Positions 9,001 through 15,774 of a stretch of 29,468 nucleotides of DNA are shown piece after piece. The notes under the pieces were generated by a model. That model saw nothing but the letters and a program-made list of their open reading frames with translations, was not told the DNA's origin and did not search any database. Made by a program: the position numbers and the translations under genes. The first letter of the stretch is position 1. Every line of letters starts with the position of its first letter. This DNA comes from a virus: positions 1-29,468 of the IMG/VR virus record IMGVR_UViG_3300024259_000116; one strand, 5' to 3'.

Positions 9001-9216
9001 GAGGGAGTTATTAAAAGAAACACAATGCAAAGACTAGAGGCTTTTCTGGGTTCCGCTGAATCCGCATCTGCAATGAGTGTTGAGTCTATAGGTGGTGGTG
9101 GTCAACCAATGATGGTTAACTTTAATGTTGCACGACCTCAGTCGGCAAGCGATAGTGTTAGTATGGCAAGGACAGTAGGCAGGATGACAAGAGAGTATAA
9201 CAGGAGAATACTATAA
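6049..9216 (+). CDS. Tape measure protein
   Basis: 1055 residues, the longest gene here, as expected for a protein that sets tail length. A lysine-rich coiled N-terminus (to about residue 85) is followed by the TMP core domain at about 130-330, with repeated helices such as SAVAGVSEVGTTAKVI and GLSFDELGASMAILTARGLK. A long charged helical region follows. A hydrophobic segment near residue 920-940 (VPFIGAALAGAAIAVMMSAL) could insert into the host membrane. The C-terminal GGVIPGFADGGMIVPRTG and SMPGEGVIKRNTM motifs are typical of tape measure tails. The start ATG 6049 sits five bases after the chaperone stop. Confidence 0.92.
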   Translation: MSKNKNPKVKIEVDAKELERVFKSLTGSLKKLDKSMKKVTESANKASTAMKNMGKKGEDAGVDVNKGAKKGSKGLSGMMINLLRTRAGFVVLGLIAKQTFDIIIGNALRSHREAKKLGGQVDRLAAEIRTITGERGSRLPLIGQLMELSNQFGQTYETMAKAKYDIVSGGFTDAADSAHLLEVASKSAVAGVSEVGTTAKVIVQSLRAYGESAEKATEFSDTLFKTIKLGITTMPELAGSIGRVTPIAKIAGLSFDELGASMAILTARGLKTTEAATSLRALLKALISPSSDTGEALADLGVTMDAGFTQAMIRLGEAGAEGDRVLAQIFNNTRAQMGVFSLAADNASLLIDAMAEFGEKEGSMQSAFDEVASSIGQVNKKQEQYIANFEKMKGLGAGAGAERSLEIVIKGLSGLSKEAYVYETVLSNLKSASEAYATVIAEQAKVQVNKQMALQILKTKELRSLMETYGSSLPEVVIDLMALEEAQAKLNIQLAEAGKEWDGLKKAQDASGDEKPLFDKAQLDGLIKQTERFNEEFLSGTEGIDEYGAKFKGFLEELKSDLDSGVLDSPMGGLSPEALKATWDAFVKQGHTLPTEELTKILAQKLTDAQKDATELAGKKLQGLGVDINQLIFSEGKLSIEGLSVEAIAGNIQAMIQEIGDSATDKIAFNWDKVLGLSKTGSWGDLFTYLKTAKEDIAAFDEEAKETEGMESLLKQVNKLRDSFNLLAGAKWTIGDAPDLSALEAQMRAFADTVEGFDAQAIDDIFAAMVQEGEGAEEVLRALVEVWRQLKGEIESSPIESDWAKSIERASEQAGEVIKDTLSTAFVDSIWEAENQGEAMHALFENMKKQVVKIGAEIVVSHIANRVKMLFADKAADAQSVMSAEGAMAAKVAINAKETASNVMSAISGFFKAHASVPFIGAALAGAAIAVMMSALSGGGDGGGGKAYKMAKGGVIPGFADGGMIVPRTGQAGLDSVPIMSMPGEGVIKRNTMQRLEAFLGSAESASAMSVESIGGGGQPMMVNFNVARPQSASDSVSMARTVGRMTREYNRRIL

Positions 9217-10928
9217 TGAGTGCAAATAACCCAACGCCTTTATTCACTTTAGTTAGGTCTGAGTTCCTTGAGGATACAGAGGGATTAGACTACACCGCAT
9301 CTAGCAAAGAGGGTAAGTTCCGTGATGAGGTACAGTTAATTGATGGCAATGGTGAGCCATGTGCTATACCATCAAAGCAGGGCGTAGAGGACTTGGACTA
9401 CGAGTATGAATATATCGATGGCAGTAAAGGAAGCATCAACCGTGTCTTGCGTCAGAAAATAACACTGAAGTGTGATTTCCTCACAAGTGAAACTCGCAGG
9501 AAACTACATCAGTGGAAGCAAGATAGGGCTAATGTTTTATTTACACCCGGCTATGGATCGAGTACTGAATGTGCTTGGCGACCTGTTCCTGATTCAACCG
9601 ACACAGACTTAACTGGCAGATATACTAAGACAGAGACTAACTCAAGTGCTGCTGCTCATTATGTATGGGATGATTATCTTATGGACGGCAAGATGAGGGT
9701 GTTTGCTGATGGTGCGTCGAGGCAGATTAAAACTTCCGCTGGTACAATGCAGATGTTTTCAGATGACTCTGGCACGAATCACGCTGACCCAGCTACGCCA
9801 GTAAGTGGCGGTAGTGGGTGGAGTGTAGCTGATGGTTATCCAATGACAGGCACTTATATCGGAGACGGCTTTGGCTGTACTGGCTGTCCTGGTTCATGGC
9901 GATACGACTTTGCGTCCACATTAAGCAATGGCTATCTTTATTATCCCATACCAACTGGAATGACATTTGACAGCGATAGTACAGTGTGTATTACTGTGTG
10001 GTTAAAAGGAAACCTATCCTCCCTTGCTCGCATGAGACTAAGAGCAACACCGTCTGATTATGTTGACGCTGACATTGGCGAGATGGATTTATCCTCATGG
10101 ACTCCGATACACCTAACCCTTAACACTGATTGGACAGTTGCTACCAATAGGCATATTTTAATTTACTCATCATCTGCTGACGCTGTAGGTGCTTTAGAGG
10201 TAGGTCCAATAATAATAACTGATAGTGCTTCAAATTACACAGAGCCGTTTCCTCAGTGGAGCGAGACTGGCGAAGCACCGGCGACAGAAAGAATCAAACT
10301 TACTGATGTTGAATACCCAGATTCAGGAACACAGACAGCTTCTTTTTGGTTAAGTGACAGGGTGAGCGATTTACGCATATCGGCATTTGATGTTTCTTCT
10401 AGAGGTGATGGGGGTGGGATGTATATAGTTAATACGGGGTCGGCTGAGAGTGCTTCTCTGACTTGGAATGATGGAACAGAAAATCAGAGCCAGTCTTTTG
10501 ATTACGACCTACTGAACTTCGGTGGAGTTAATGTCGCCTCCGTAGTCTACTCAACAAAGGACATTAAATACTACATCAATGGGACTTACATAGGAGAGGA
10601 TTCGGCAGAGTTTGGTGACTTAGGGGTAGATGATTTAGATATAGGCAACGCAACAAGCTATGGCGGTTCGGGCATACACGGACTGCTGACCTTTAGGCTC
10701 GATAGAGAAAAATTGACTGCTGATGAAGTAGCTGACCTACATAAACAATTAACAGACCCTGGTTCTCTTGAGGTAATTGTACCTGCAAGGGGCAGGGTGT
10801 TTAGAATAGACTCAATACCTTCAACGCCAAGAGCAACTTCTGGTGGTACTCACTGGATAGGAACTCTTGTTTTAGAACAAGTGGATTATGAATCAAGTCT
10901 TGAGGACTTAACAAGCAAGGAGTATTAG
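9216..10928 (+). CDS. Distal tail/adhesin protein with LamG-like domain
   Basis: 570 residues, coupled to the tape measure gene by TAATG. Residues 1 to about 115 look like a tail-ring domain (LRQKITLKCDFLTSETRRKL, then VLFTPGYG). Residues about 200-340 are a jelly-roll carbohydrate-binding type region. Residues about 350-505 resemble a LamG/concanavalin lectin (VASVVYSTKDIKYYINGTYI, then DLDIGNATSYGGSGIHG and a closing TADEVADLHKQL). The last 50 residues return to a tail-type fold (GTLVLEQVDYE). This reads as a Dit-like ring carrying inserted sugar-binding domains that probably touch the host surface. Domain limits are estimates. Confidence 0.65.
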   Translation: MSANNPTPLFTLVRSEFLEDTEGLDYTASSKEGKFRDEVQLIDGNGEPCAIPSKQGVEDLDYEYEYIDGSKGSINRVLRQKITLKCDFLTSETRRKLHQWKQDRANVLFTPGYGSSTECAWRPVPDSTDTDLTGRYTKTETNSSAAAHYVWDDYLMDGKMRVFADGASRQIKTSAGTMQMFSDDSGTNHADPATPVSGGSGWSVADGYPMTGTYIGDGFGCTGCPGSWRYDFASTLSNGYLYYPIPTGMTFDSDSTVCITVWLKGNLSSLARMRLRATPSDYVDADIGEMDLSSWTPIHLTLNTDWTVATNRHILIYSSSADAVGALEVGPIIITDSASNYTEPFPQWSETGEAPATERIKLTDVEYPDSGTQTASFWLSDRVSDLRISAFDVSSRGDGGGMYIVNTGSAESASLTWNDGTENQSQSFDYDLLNFGGVNVASVVYSTKDIKYYINGTYIGEDSAEFGDLGVDDLDIGNATSYGGSGIHGLLTFRLDREKLTADEVADLHKQLTDPGSLEVIVPARGRVFRIDSIPSTPRATSGGTHWIGTLVLEQVDYESSLEDLTSKEY

Positions 10929-10930
10929 AG

Positions 10931-11296
10931 ATGAAAAAACTTTTAATTATGGCATTGGCGTTGGTTGTTGCGGTCGGTGCTTTTGCAGAGCCACCACAGT
11001 TTATTAACTCAGAAGCTAGTGGCACGGATGCTGTAGTACTAGAACCACCGGGAAATATCAGCTTCATCGAAGTGTTTGCGCCAGACGAGGATGTTACTGT
11101 GAGTCTTTGGGAGTTCACCGCTGCGGATACATTTAAGCAAAAGTACCCATATTATAACACAGACAACTGTGCTGAGTGTGATAGTATTTACACAGTTTAT
11201 GCAGGCATACCACGCAAATTTACTGGTGCGTTTGATACGGACTTAATTTACATTGCCAGACCAAACGCTACAAAAGTTGAGGTGTCAGCACGATGA
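10931..11296 (+). CDS. Small secreted protein in the tail operon
   Basis: 121 residues with a clear Sec signal peptide: MKKLL, then a hydrophobic core, then cleavage likely after GAFA. The mature part is about 100 residues and beta-rich, with a CAEC pair (NTDNCAECDSIYTVY) that may form a disulfide in the periplasm or bind metal. A ribosome site AAGGAG lies nine bases before the ATG. A signal peptide is unusual for a gene inside a tail operon: either the protein is exported before lysis or it is a structural protein with a membrane-like start. I do not recognise the family. Confidence 0.7.
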   Translation: MKKLLIMALALVVAVGAFAEPPQFINSEASGTDAVVLEPPGNISFIEVFAPDEDVTVSLWEFTAADTFKQKYPYYNTDNCAECDSIYTVYAGIPRKFTGAFDTDLIYIARPNATKVEVSAR

Positions 11297-12024
11297 AGTA
11301 TTTTGTTCTACTGATGTTGCTTATTGCTATGCCGTCAATAGGGCAACACGCAACACCGTTTACAATGGGTGGAGATGATAATGAAGATGGCATGATTGGC
11401 GGTGTTACGGGAGACGCTGGCGTGAACCTCTTTAATGCCAGCACCGCAGGTGGAGTTCAAGGAAATGGAAACTGGCTTGTACAGTCCCCAATAGATGTTG
11501 CTTTAGGTACAGAAGATTCTGATGGTGGCACGGATGGCTTTACATATTCAACAGCAAGTGCTGCTGCATATAAGTATGGTGCTAATTCTACAAAGATGGC
11601 ACTTCATACAGACGGTTATCTTGAAGACGGCGAAGACCTTTGCTGGTCTATTTGTATCCAAAACGTAAACACTCCGGCAGGCACAAGGATACAGTTGTTT
11701 TCAGCAACTGGCGGTGCTGCATGGATATTGAGAGTAGATTGTAATTTCGCCAGCAGCGGTACTTCAAAGACGATTAGCACGGTTGTGGCGAACGCAGCAT
11801 TGACGGCTCTAGGTGGCTCAGTCTCTTACGAGAGCTTGGGCAGTGATTGGTATCGTATTTGGGGAACTGTCCCGATTGACACTGCTGGTGAATGGGATGA
11901 TTGGGAGATGAGGCTTCTTCCGTGGATAGCATCAACAGCTACCGATGCAGAAATTATGTATTGTTTCCCACAAGTAAATCCAGGAACAGAGCCAGACACA
12001 TTCGTACCAGTGGTAGTAGAATAA
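11293..12024 (+). CDS. Secreted carbohydrate-binding-like protein
   Basis: 243 residues, overlapping the previous gene by ATGA. The N-terminus (MKYFVLLMLLIAMPSIGQ) is a signal peptide. The mature part ends in the pattern seen in phage jelly-roll sugar-binding modules: a WYRIWGTV strand, WEMRLLPW, then FPQVNPGTEPDTFVPV, which parallels the common WGAQLEEGSFPTSYIPT ending of such modules. The likely role is binding surface polysaccharide. The paired signal-peptide genes suggest both are exported together, but export from a tail operon is unusual and remains inference. Confidence 0.65.
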   Translation: MKYFVLLMLLIAMPSIGQHATPFTMGGDDNEDGMIGGVTGDAGVNLFNASTAGGVQGNGNWLVQSPIDVALGTEDSDGGTDGFTYSTASAAAYKYGANSTKMALHTDGYLEDGEDLCWSICIQNVNTPAGTRIQLFSATGGAAWILRVDCNFASSGTSKTISTVVANAALTALGGSVSYESLGSDWYRIWGTVPIDTAGEWDDWEMRLLPWIASTATDAEIMYCFPQVNPGTEPDTFVPVVVE

Positions 12025-12040
12025 ATAACACGAGGTAACA

Positions 12041-13027
12041 ATGGGATTACTGACGACACCAGGAAAAACCGCAATAAGCAACGGGAATCCAATTAGGCAA
12101 TATTGGTCTATCTGGACACCTGGAAGCAACGCACCTACTTGGGCCTCTGGCTATAGCGAAAACGCCATACATGGAGGATCATCTAGTGGAGAGTCTGCTG
12201 TGGCCCCTGTCGTTATTGACGCAGGGTCGAGGACGCAGACTGCCTACAATGTCGCCCTGAGAGACTTAGGCGACCTAGATGCAGGTGAGTACACAATCAC
12301 AGTTGATGTCTCTAACGGCAAATTCAATAGTGATGCAGGTGGGTATTTCCGCAACGGCTCGTATGAAGCAGACCCGCAGCAGTGCATATTGAGGCATGAG
12401 GTCTATGTTGTGCTTGACGATGGAACAAATACATCTCTGTCCAACTGGTATGGTAAAATATCCAGGTTCAATGTGGAGAGTTTTTGTCACGCAGATGGCA
12501 CTCTCAAGCAAACCGTTGGCTCAATAACAGCGAGACCTGTGGCTGTTGATACCCTCGAAAGAAAGATAACTGCCGATGACAGGACGGTGGTATCGTTTCC
12601 TGTTTTAGATTGGGATGACGACTTGCACGAGATGGCTTATGTTGATATTGAGAATATTGCCATAGACGGTACATATACGGACGATGCTTATCTCAGGTAC
12701 TTTGGGTGGGATTTAGATGTGAAGGCTGCATTGATTCACGGTGGCGACTTTGAGGTTATAATGGAGGTAGATTATTGGTCAGAAGCATCCGATGAATGGA
12801 AGATGGTCACCAAGAACAGCCCTGCGTCATACACATCGGGAAGCACTGCCAGTATATCCATAACCGCTGCATTTACCGGCATGAGGACGCATGGCAACCC
12901 ATCAAAGGATTCAACTATAAGTATATTTGTATATCCAGAGACAAGCTCCTCTGAGCCGCTATATGGCAAGCCGTTAAATGGCAGACTGGTTGCCAAGAAA
13001 AATATACCCCCGTTCAACTGGGATTAG
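12041..13027 (+). CDS. Minor tail/baseplate protein, function unknown
   Basis: 328 residues with GAGGT six bases before the ATG. A beta-rich N-terminal half (VVIDAGSRTQTAYNV, LDAGEYTITVDVSNG) is followed by YEADPQQCILRHEVYVVLDD and a central strand-rich part. The C-terminus (RLVAKKNIPPFNWD) has no basic tail. It lies between the adhesin-type genes and the hub-like protein, and so probably belongs to the tail tip. I recognise no named domain. Confidence 0.7.
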   Translation: MGLLTTPGKTAISNGNPIRQYWSIWTPGSNAPTWASGYSENAIHGGSSSGESAVAPVVIDAGSRTQTAYNVALRDLGDLDAGEYTITVDVSNGKFNSDAGGYFRNGSYEADPQQCILRHEVYVVLDDGTNTSLSNWYGKISRFNVESFCHADGTLKQTVGSITARPVAVDTLERKITADDRTVVSFPVLDWDDDLHEMAYVDIENIAIDGTYTDDAYLRYFGWDLDVKAALIHGGDFEVIMEVDYWSEASDEWKMVTKNSPASYTSGSTASISITAAFTGMRTHGNPSKDSTISIFVYPETSSSEPLYGKPLNGRLVAKKNIPPFNWD

Positions 13028-13039
13028 AGAGGTTAAGGC

Positions 13040-14506
13040 ATGGCAATCACATGGAGTACAGTCGCTGATTTAGCTGAAGAAACTGTGCCGTCAATTACAT
13101 ACGCTGATTTTGCTTTCTATACTATATGGGGAACAACGCAGCACACGAATGTTGACTTATATCAAGGCAAGCGGTCACGGCTCTGGATTGGTTTAGCTGC
13201 TTACGCCACTAGGTTTCCCGGTGAAGTCCTATACGCAACACCGTTTGCGTATAAGGGCTTTCCTGAAGTCTACTACGGAGGCTGGCGAATAAGAACAACC
13301 TATGCAAGCAGTACATATGATGATGTTTTCACATACCCCATAGACCAATATATCACAAGCGACATGGACGACAATCTACCTGCACCGCTATCTCCGCCCA
13401 GCGCAAGCGAGGATATAGCTGAGTCTGAGGATGGGGAAATATTGCAATATGTAAGTGCATTTGTGGACGGAGCGTATACTCCGGGCAATGCCGTAAGGAC
13501 TTATTGTGTTTTCCCTAAAAACTTCCATGCTCCAGATTTCTTCAACTCAACGGCAAGTTTTTACTTGGAGTATATAGCCACCGATTCACGATACGCATCC
13601 GCTGCAAGTATTGTTGCTAGTATTATGATGAAAAAGGGTGCTGATGAATCGTTTATAGACACGGACAGCTTTGATGCTAGTCTTACCAGTAGCTTGCGAC
13701 ACACTGTAACATCAGGTCAGACTGTAGCTGAGGAAATAAAGGAGATAGTGAGGAATGATGACAACTTCCCCCTGTTGTATTTTAATATAAACGGTCAGTT
13801 TTCATACATGACACAAAAGGCACCCAACACCTGTGAGTTGCTAAGAACAAATATCGTAGGCAATATCTCGCACGAGATAAGCAACGAGCATATTGTTAAT
13901 GATGTCTTGATGTCAAGATATTCTCCTTATTTAATAAAGATAACAAGACGCTCCGCTGCTCCTACGGTTATCAACGACAACGAGGATGCCGAAATATACT
14001 GGTATCAGGATGTTGTACCCTCCGATACCAATAAGGACGGCAAGTACATGTACACGGCCGTTGAGGATTTTGATTTCAGTAGTGTGCCTGAAAAGGGAAT
14101 CACTGCTGGCATTAGTGGTACTAACAAGTGGACTCATTCTTCAACCAGAGATTCTTCTAATGATGCCAGTATAGAAAAGTACGGGCTTGTCGGTCTCAGA
14201 CACAAAAACGCAGACTACAATGCGGTGGATTCGTTTACAGGTGAAATCCAAAACGACATAGTCAGGTGTAGGTTCTTGGACGATGTGGATGATGCGCTTG
14301 ATAGAGTTGTCTACGAGAATAGACCAAAACAAAGAGTGACATTAACTCAGAACATGATGGGTATGGATTTTGACATAGGATACACGACTGAGTTTGACGC
14401 AGGTACAGGTACGATTGATGACTTGCGGTGCATTGAGAGAACAACAGACTTCAATAATTTGACAGTAGAATCAACATGGCTAGAGAGCTTTATTCCAACA
14501 ACCTAA
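13040..14506 (+). CDS. Baseplate hub-like tail protein
   Basis: 488 residues. The C-terminal third has the layout of hub/late-control-D type proteins: KYGLVGLRHKNADYNAVDSF, then FLDDVDDALDRVVYENRPKQ, a beta strand RVTLTQNMMGMDFDIGYTTE, and a last strand IERTTDFNNLTVESTWLE. This is the conserved arrangement in which a helix covering the ring is followed by strands describing where the channel opens. The middle holds a helical segment VAEEIKEIVRNDDNF and a strand-rich domain. It is the last structural gene before lysis. The hub assignment is by pattern, not by a named motif. Confidence 0.6.
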   Translation: MAITWSTVADLAEETVPSITYADFAFYTIWGTTQHTNVDLYQGKRSRLWIGLAAYATRFPGEVLYATPFAYKGFPEVYYGGWRIRTTYASSTYDDVFTYPIDQYITSDMDDNLPAPLSPPSASEDIAESEDGEILQYVSAFVDGAYTPGNAVRTYCVFPKNFHAPDFFNSTASFYLEYIATDSRYASAASIVASIMMKKGADESFIDTDSFDASLTSSLRHTVTSGQTVAEEIKEIVRNDDNFPLLYFNINGQFSYMTQKAPNTCELLRTNIVGNISHEISNEHIVNDVLMSRYSPYLIKITRRSAAPTVINDNEDAEIYWYQDVVPSDTNKDGKYMYTAVEDFDFSSVPEKGITAGISGTNKWTHSSTRDSSNDASIEKYGLVGLRHKNADYNAVDSFTGEIQNDIVRCRFLDDVDDALDRVVYENRPKQRVTLTQNMMGMDFDIGYTTEFDAGTGTIDDLRCIERTTDFNNLTVESTWLESFIPTT

Positions 14507-14522
14507 AGGGACAGGATAGCAA

Positions 14523-14747
14523 ATGAACATTATCATGGAAATTAGTTTAGGACAAATTATCTCAGTAGCCACAGTTGGTATAGCTTTGATAACATTCTTT
14601 GTTAACCAGAAATATAGAGGCGAAAGCATAGAGGGTACGCTCGCACAAATGACAACCCTAATGGAGCGACATGATAAGAGACTTGTGAAACTAGAGGAGT
14701 TCCGCATTGAATATGAAACAAGATACAAAGTAGAACATGCTAAATAA
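14523..14747 (+). CDS. Small membrane protein, XhlA-like holin accessory candidate
   Basis: 74 residues: one N-terminal membrane segment (IISVATVGIALITFFV, about residues 10-26) and a charged coiled-coil tail (MTTLMERHDKRLVKLEEF). This is the layout of XhlA-like holin partners. An AGGAT ribosome site fits the ATG at 14523; the ATG at 14535 would remove four residues. It overlaps the endolysin gene by eleven bases, which ties it to lysis. Confidence 0.65.
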   Translation: MNIIMEISLGQIISVATVGIALITFFVNQKYRGESIEGTLAQMTTLMERHDKRLVKLEEFRIEYETRYKVEHAK

Positions 14748-15102
14748 ACAAGTATCAGAGAGCTTTCATTTGAGAGAGTTTGCCTGTTCTTGCTGTGGGC
14801 TATACGCTCCGCTAAGGGCAGAGCTTGTCCTTGCATTGCAGGAGTTACGAGACTTGGTTGGTAAACCGATACATATCAACAGTGGCGTACGATGCGCATC
14901 GTATAACACAGCAGTTGGTGGCAGTAAGAAGTCGCAACACTTAGAGGGCAGAGCGGTAGATATAGTTGTAGGTGGAATGAGTCCAAAAGAATTAGCTAAC
15001 TATGCCAAGCAGGTGCATAGTTTTCAAAATGGTGGCATCGGAGTTTATGAGGACAAGGGATTTGTTCATGTAGATGTTCGAGGCAAATTAGCAAGGTGGT
15101 AA
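14737..15102 (+). CDS. Endolysin, peptidase M15 family
   Basis: 121 residues, single-domain D-Ala-D-Ala carboxypeptidase-type endolysin of the peptidase M15_3 family, cutting peptidoglycan stem peptides. Zinc ligands are visible: H68 and D75 in QHLEGRAVDIV, and H111 in FVHVDVRG. INSGVRCASYNTAVGG (47-62) is the family substrate-binding loop. An unusual N-terminal CSCCG (residues 17-21) adds three cysteines that may bind metal or cross-link. There is no signal peptide, so a holin is needed for release. It lies among small membrane genes that fit this role. Confidence 0.85.
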   Translation: MLNKQVSESFHLREFACSCCGLYAPLRAELVLALQELRDLVGKPIHINSGVRCASYNTAVGGSKKSQHLEGRAVDIVVGGMSPKELANYAKQVHSFQNGGIGVYEDKGFVHVDVRGKLARW

Positions 15103-15105
15103 AAG

Positions 15106-15279
15106 ATGGAATGGTTAAAGAGTACAAAACTATTGGTTACTATGTCAGCAATGTCAATGGCTTTCATTGGCAACCTGCTCGGCACAATCAACGGTGAGTC
15201 TCTGGCTGCAATCTTGATTGGTGTCAGTGGTACATTTGTTGCAGGTAAATGGGCTGAATACAAGAATATGGCATCGTGA
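15106..15279 (+). CDS. Small membrane protein, holin candidate
   Basis: 57 residues starting four bases after the endolysin stop. Two membrane segments: residues about 8-25 (LLVTMSAMSMAFIGNLLG) and about 33-48 (LAAILIGVSGTFVAG), joined by a short TINGES turn and ending in a charged KWAEYKNMAS tail. Length and layout match class II holins. The next gene's GTG overlaps its TGA (GTGA). It is the better holin candidate of the two small membrane genes. Confidence 0.65.
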   Translation: MEWLKSTKLLVTMSAMSMAFIGNLLGTINGESLAAILIGVSGTFVAGKWAEYKNMAS

Positions 15280-15533
15280 TAACGGTGTTGCTTTGGCTTA
15301 AAAAGTTTTGGGGTGCGATAGTGGTTGCTTTTGCTGTAGTAGGATATTTACTTAGAAGCAGAACTCCCAAGCACCCCAGTGACAGGGAGTCATGGCGTAG
15401 GCGTGAAATACTCAAGGAGCTTGAAGATGAGGATAAGAAGGACGCTGTTGATACTTTGGTTGATAGGCTTGATGACGACTTCGAGGAGCGTAGAAAACGC
15501 ATACTGTCAAGAGCAAGATCTATCGAGAAGTGA
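15276..15533 (+). CDS. i-spanin-like membrane protein
   Basis: 85 residues from a GTG that overlaps the upstream stop. A single N-terminal membrane segment (WGAIVVAFAVVGYLL, residues about 12-26) is followed by a strongly charged coiled coil (KELEDEDKKDAVDTLVDRLDD). This is the topology of inner-membrane spanin subunits, though it is shorter than usual. A second gene with its own ribosome site begins inside it in another frame, as Rz1-type genes do. Confidence 0.55.
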   Translation: MITVLLWLKKFWGAIVVAFAVVGYLLRSRTPKHPSDRESWRRREILKELEDEDKKDAVDTLVDRLDDDFEERRKRILSRARSIEK

Positions 15534-15768
15534 AGCAACTGAGTTGTTTAACTTAGTTGATAAGCAGGAGTACGATATAACTGTACTGAAAATTGAGGCT
15601 GCTTACCAGGACAGTTTTCATACCCTGGAGCTTGATAGGCTTGAGCTGTTTTATGTTGAAAGAGAAAAGGAACTGAAAGCTGAAAAACGCAGACAGTTCC
15701 TTTATAGTATTCTCGTCACCACAGTTGCGGGTGTATCAGTGTGGGTCGGTGCTACTGCTGTTAAGTAG
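15427..15768 (+). CDS. Nested spanin-like protein with N-terminal signal and C-terminal membrane segment
   Basis: 113 residues from the ATG at 15427, preceded by AAGGAG (15414-15419) at ideal spacing inside the i-spanin-like gene, in a different frame; the overlap is 107 bases. The N-terminus is a signal sequence (MRIRRTLLILWLIGLM) ending near ENAYC, a weak lipobox-like cysteine. A charged helical middle follows (LKIEAAYQDSFHTLELDRLE), then a C-terminal membrane segment (FLYSILVTTVAGVSVWVG). A lipid-anchored N-terminus plus C-terminal membrane helix is the layout of unimolecular spanins such as T1 gp11. It could act alone or with the 85-residue protein. An earlier in-frame start at 15379 lacks a ribosome site. 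Confidence 0.55.
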   Translation: MRIRRTLLILWLIGLMTTSRSVENAYCQEQDLSRSEATELFNLVDKQEYDITVLKIEAAYQDSFHTLELDRLELFYVEREKELKAEKRRQFLYSILVTTVAGVSVWVGATAVK

Positions 15769-15774
15769 CAAATA

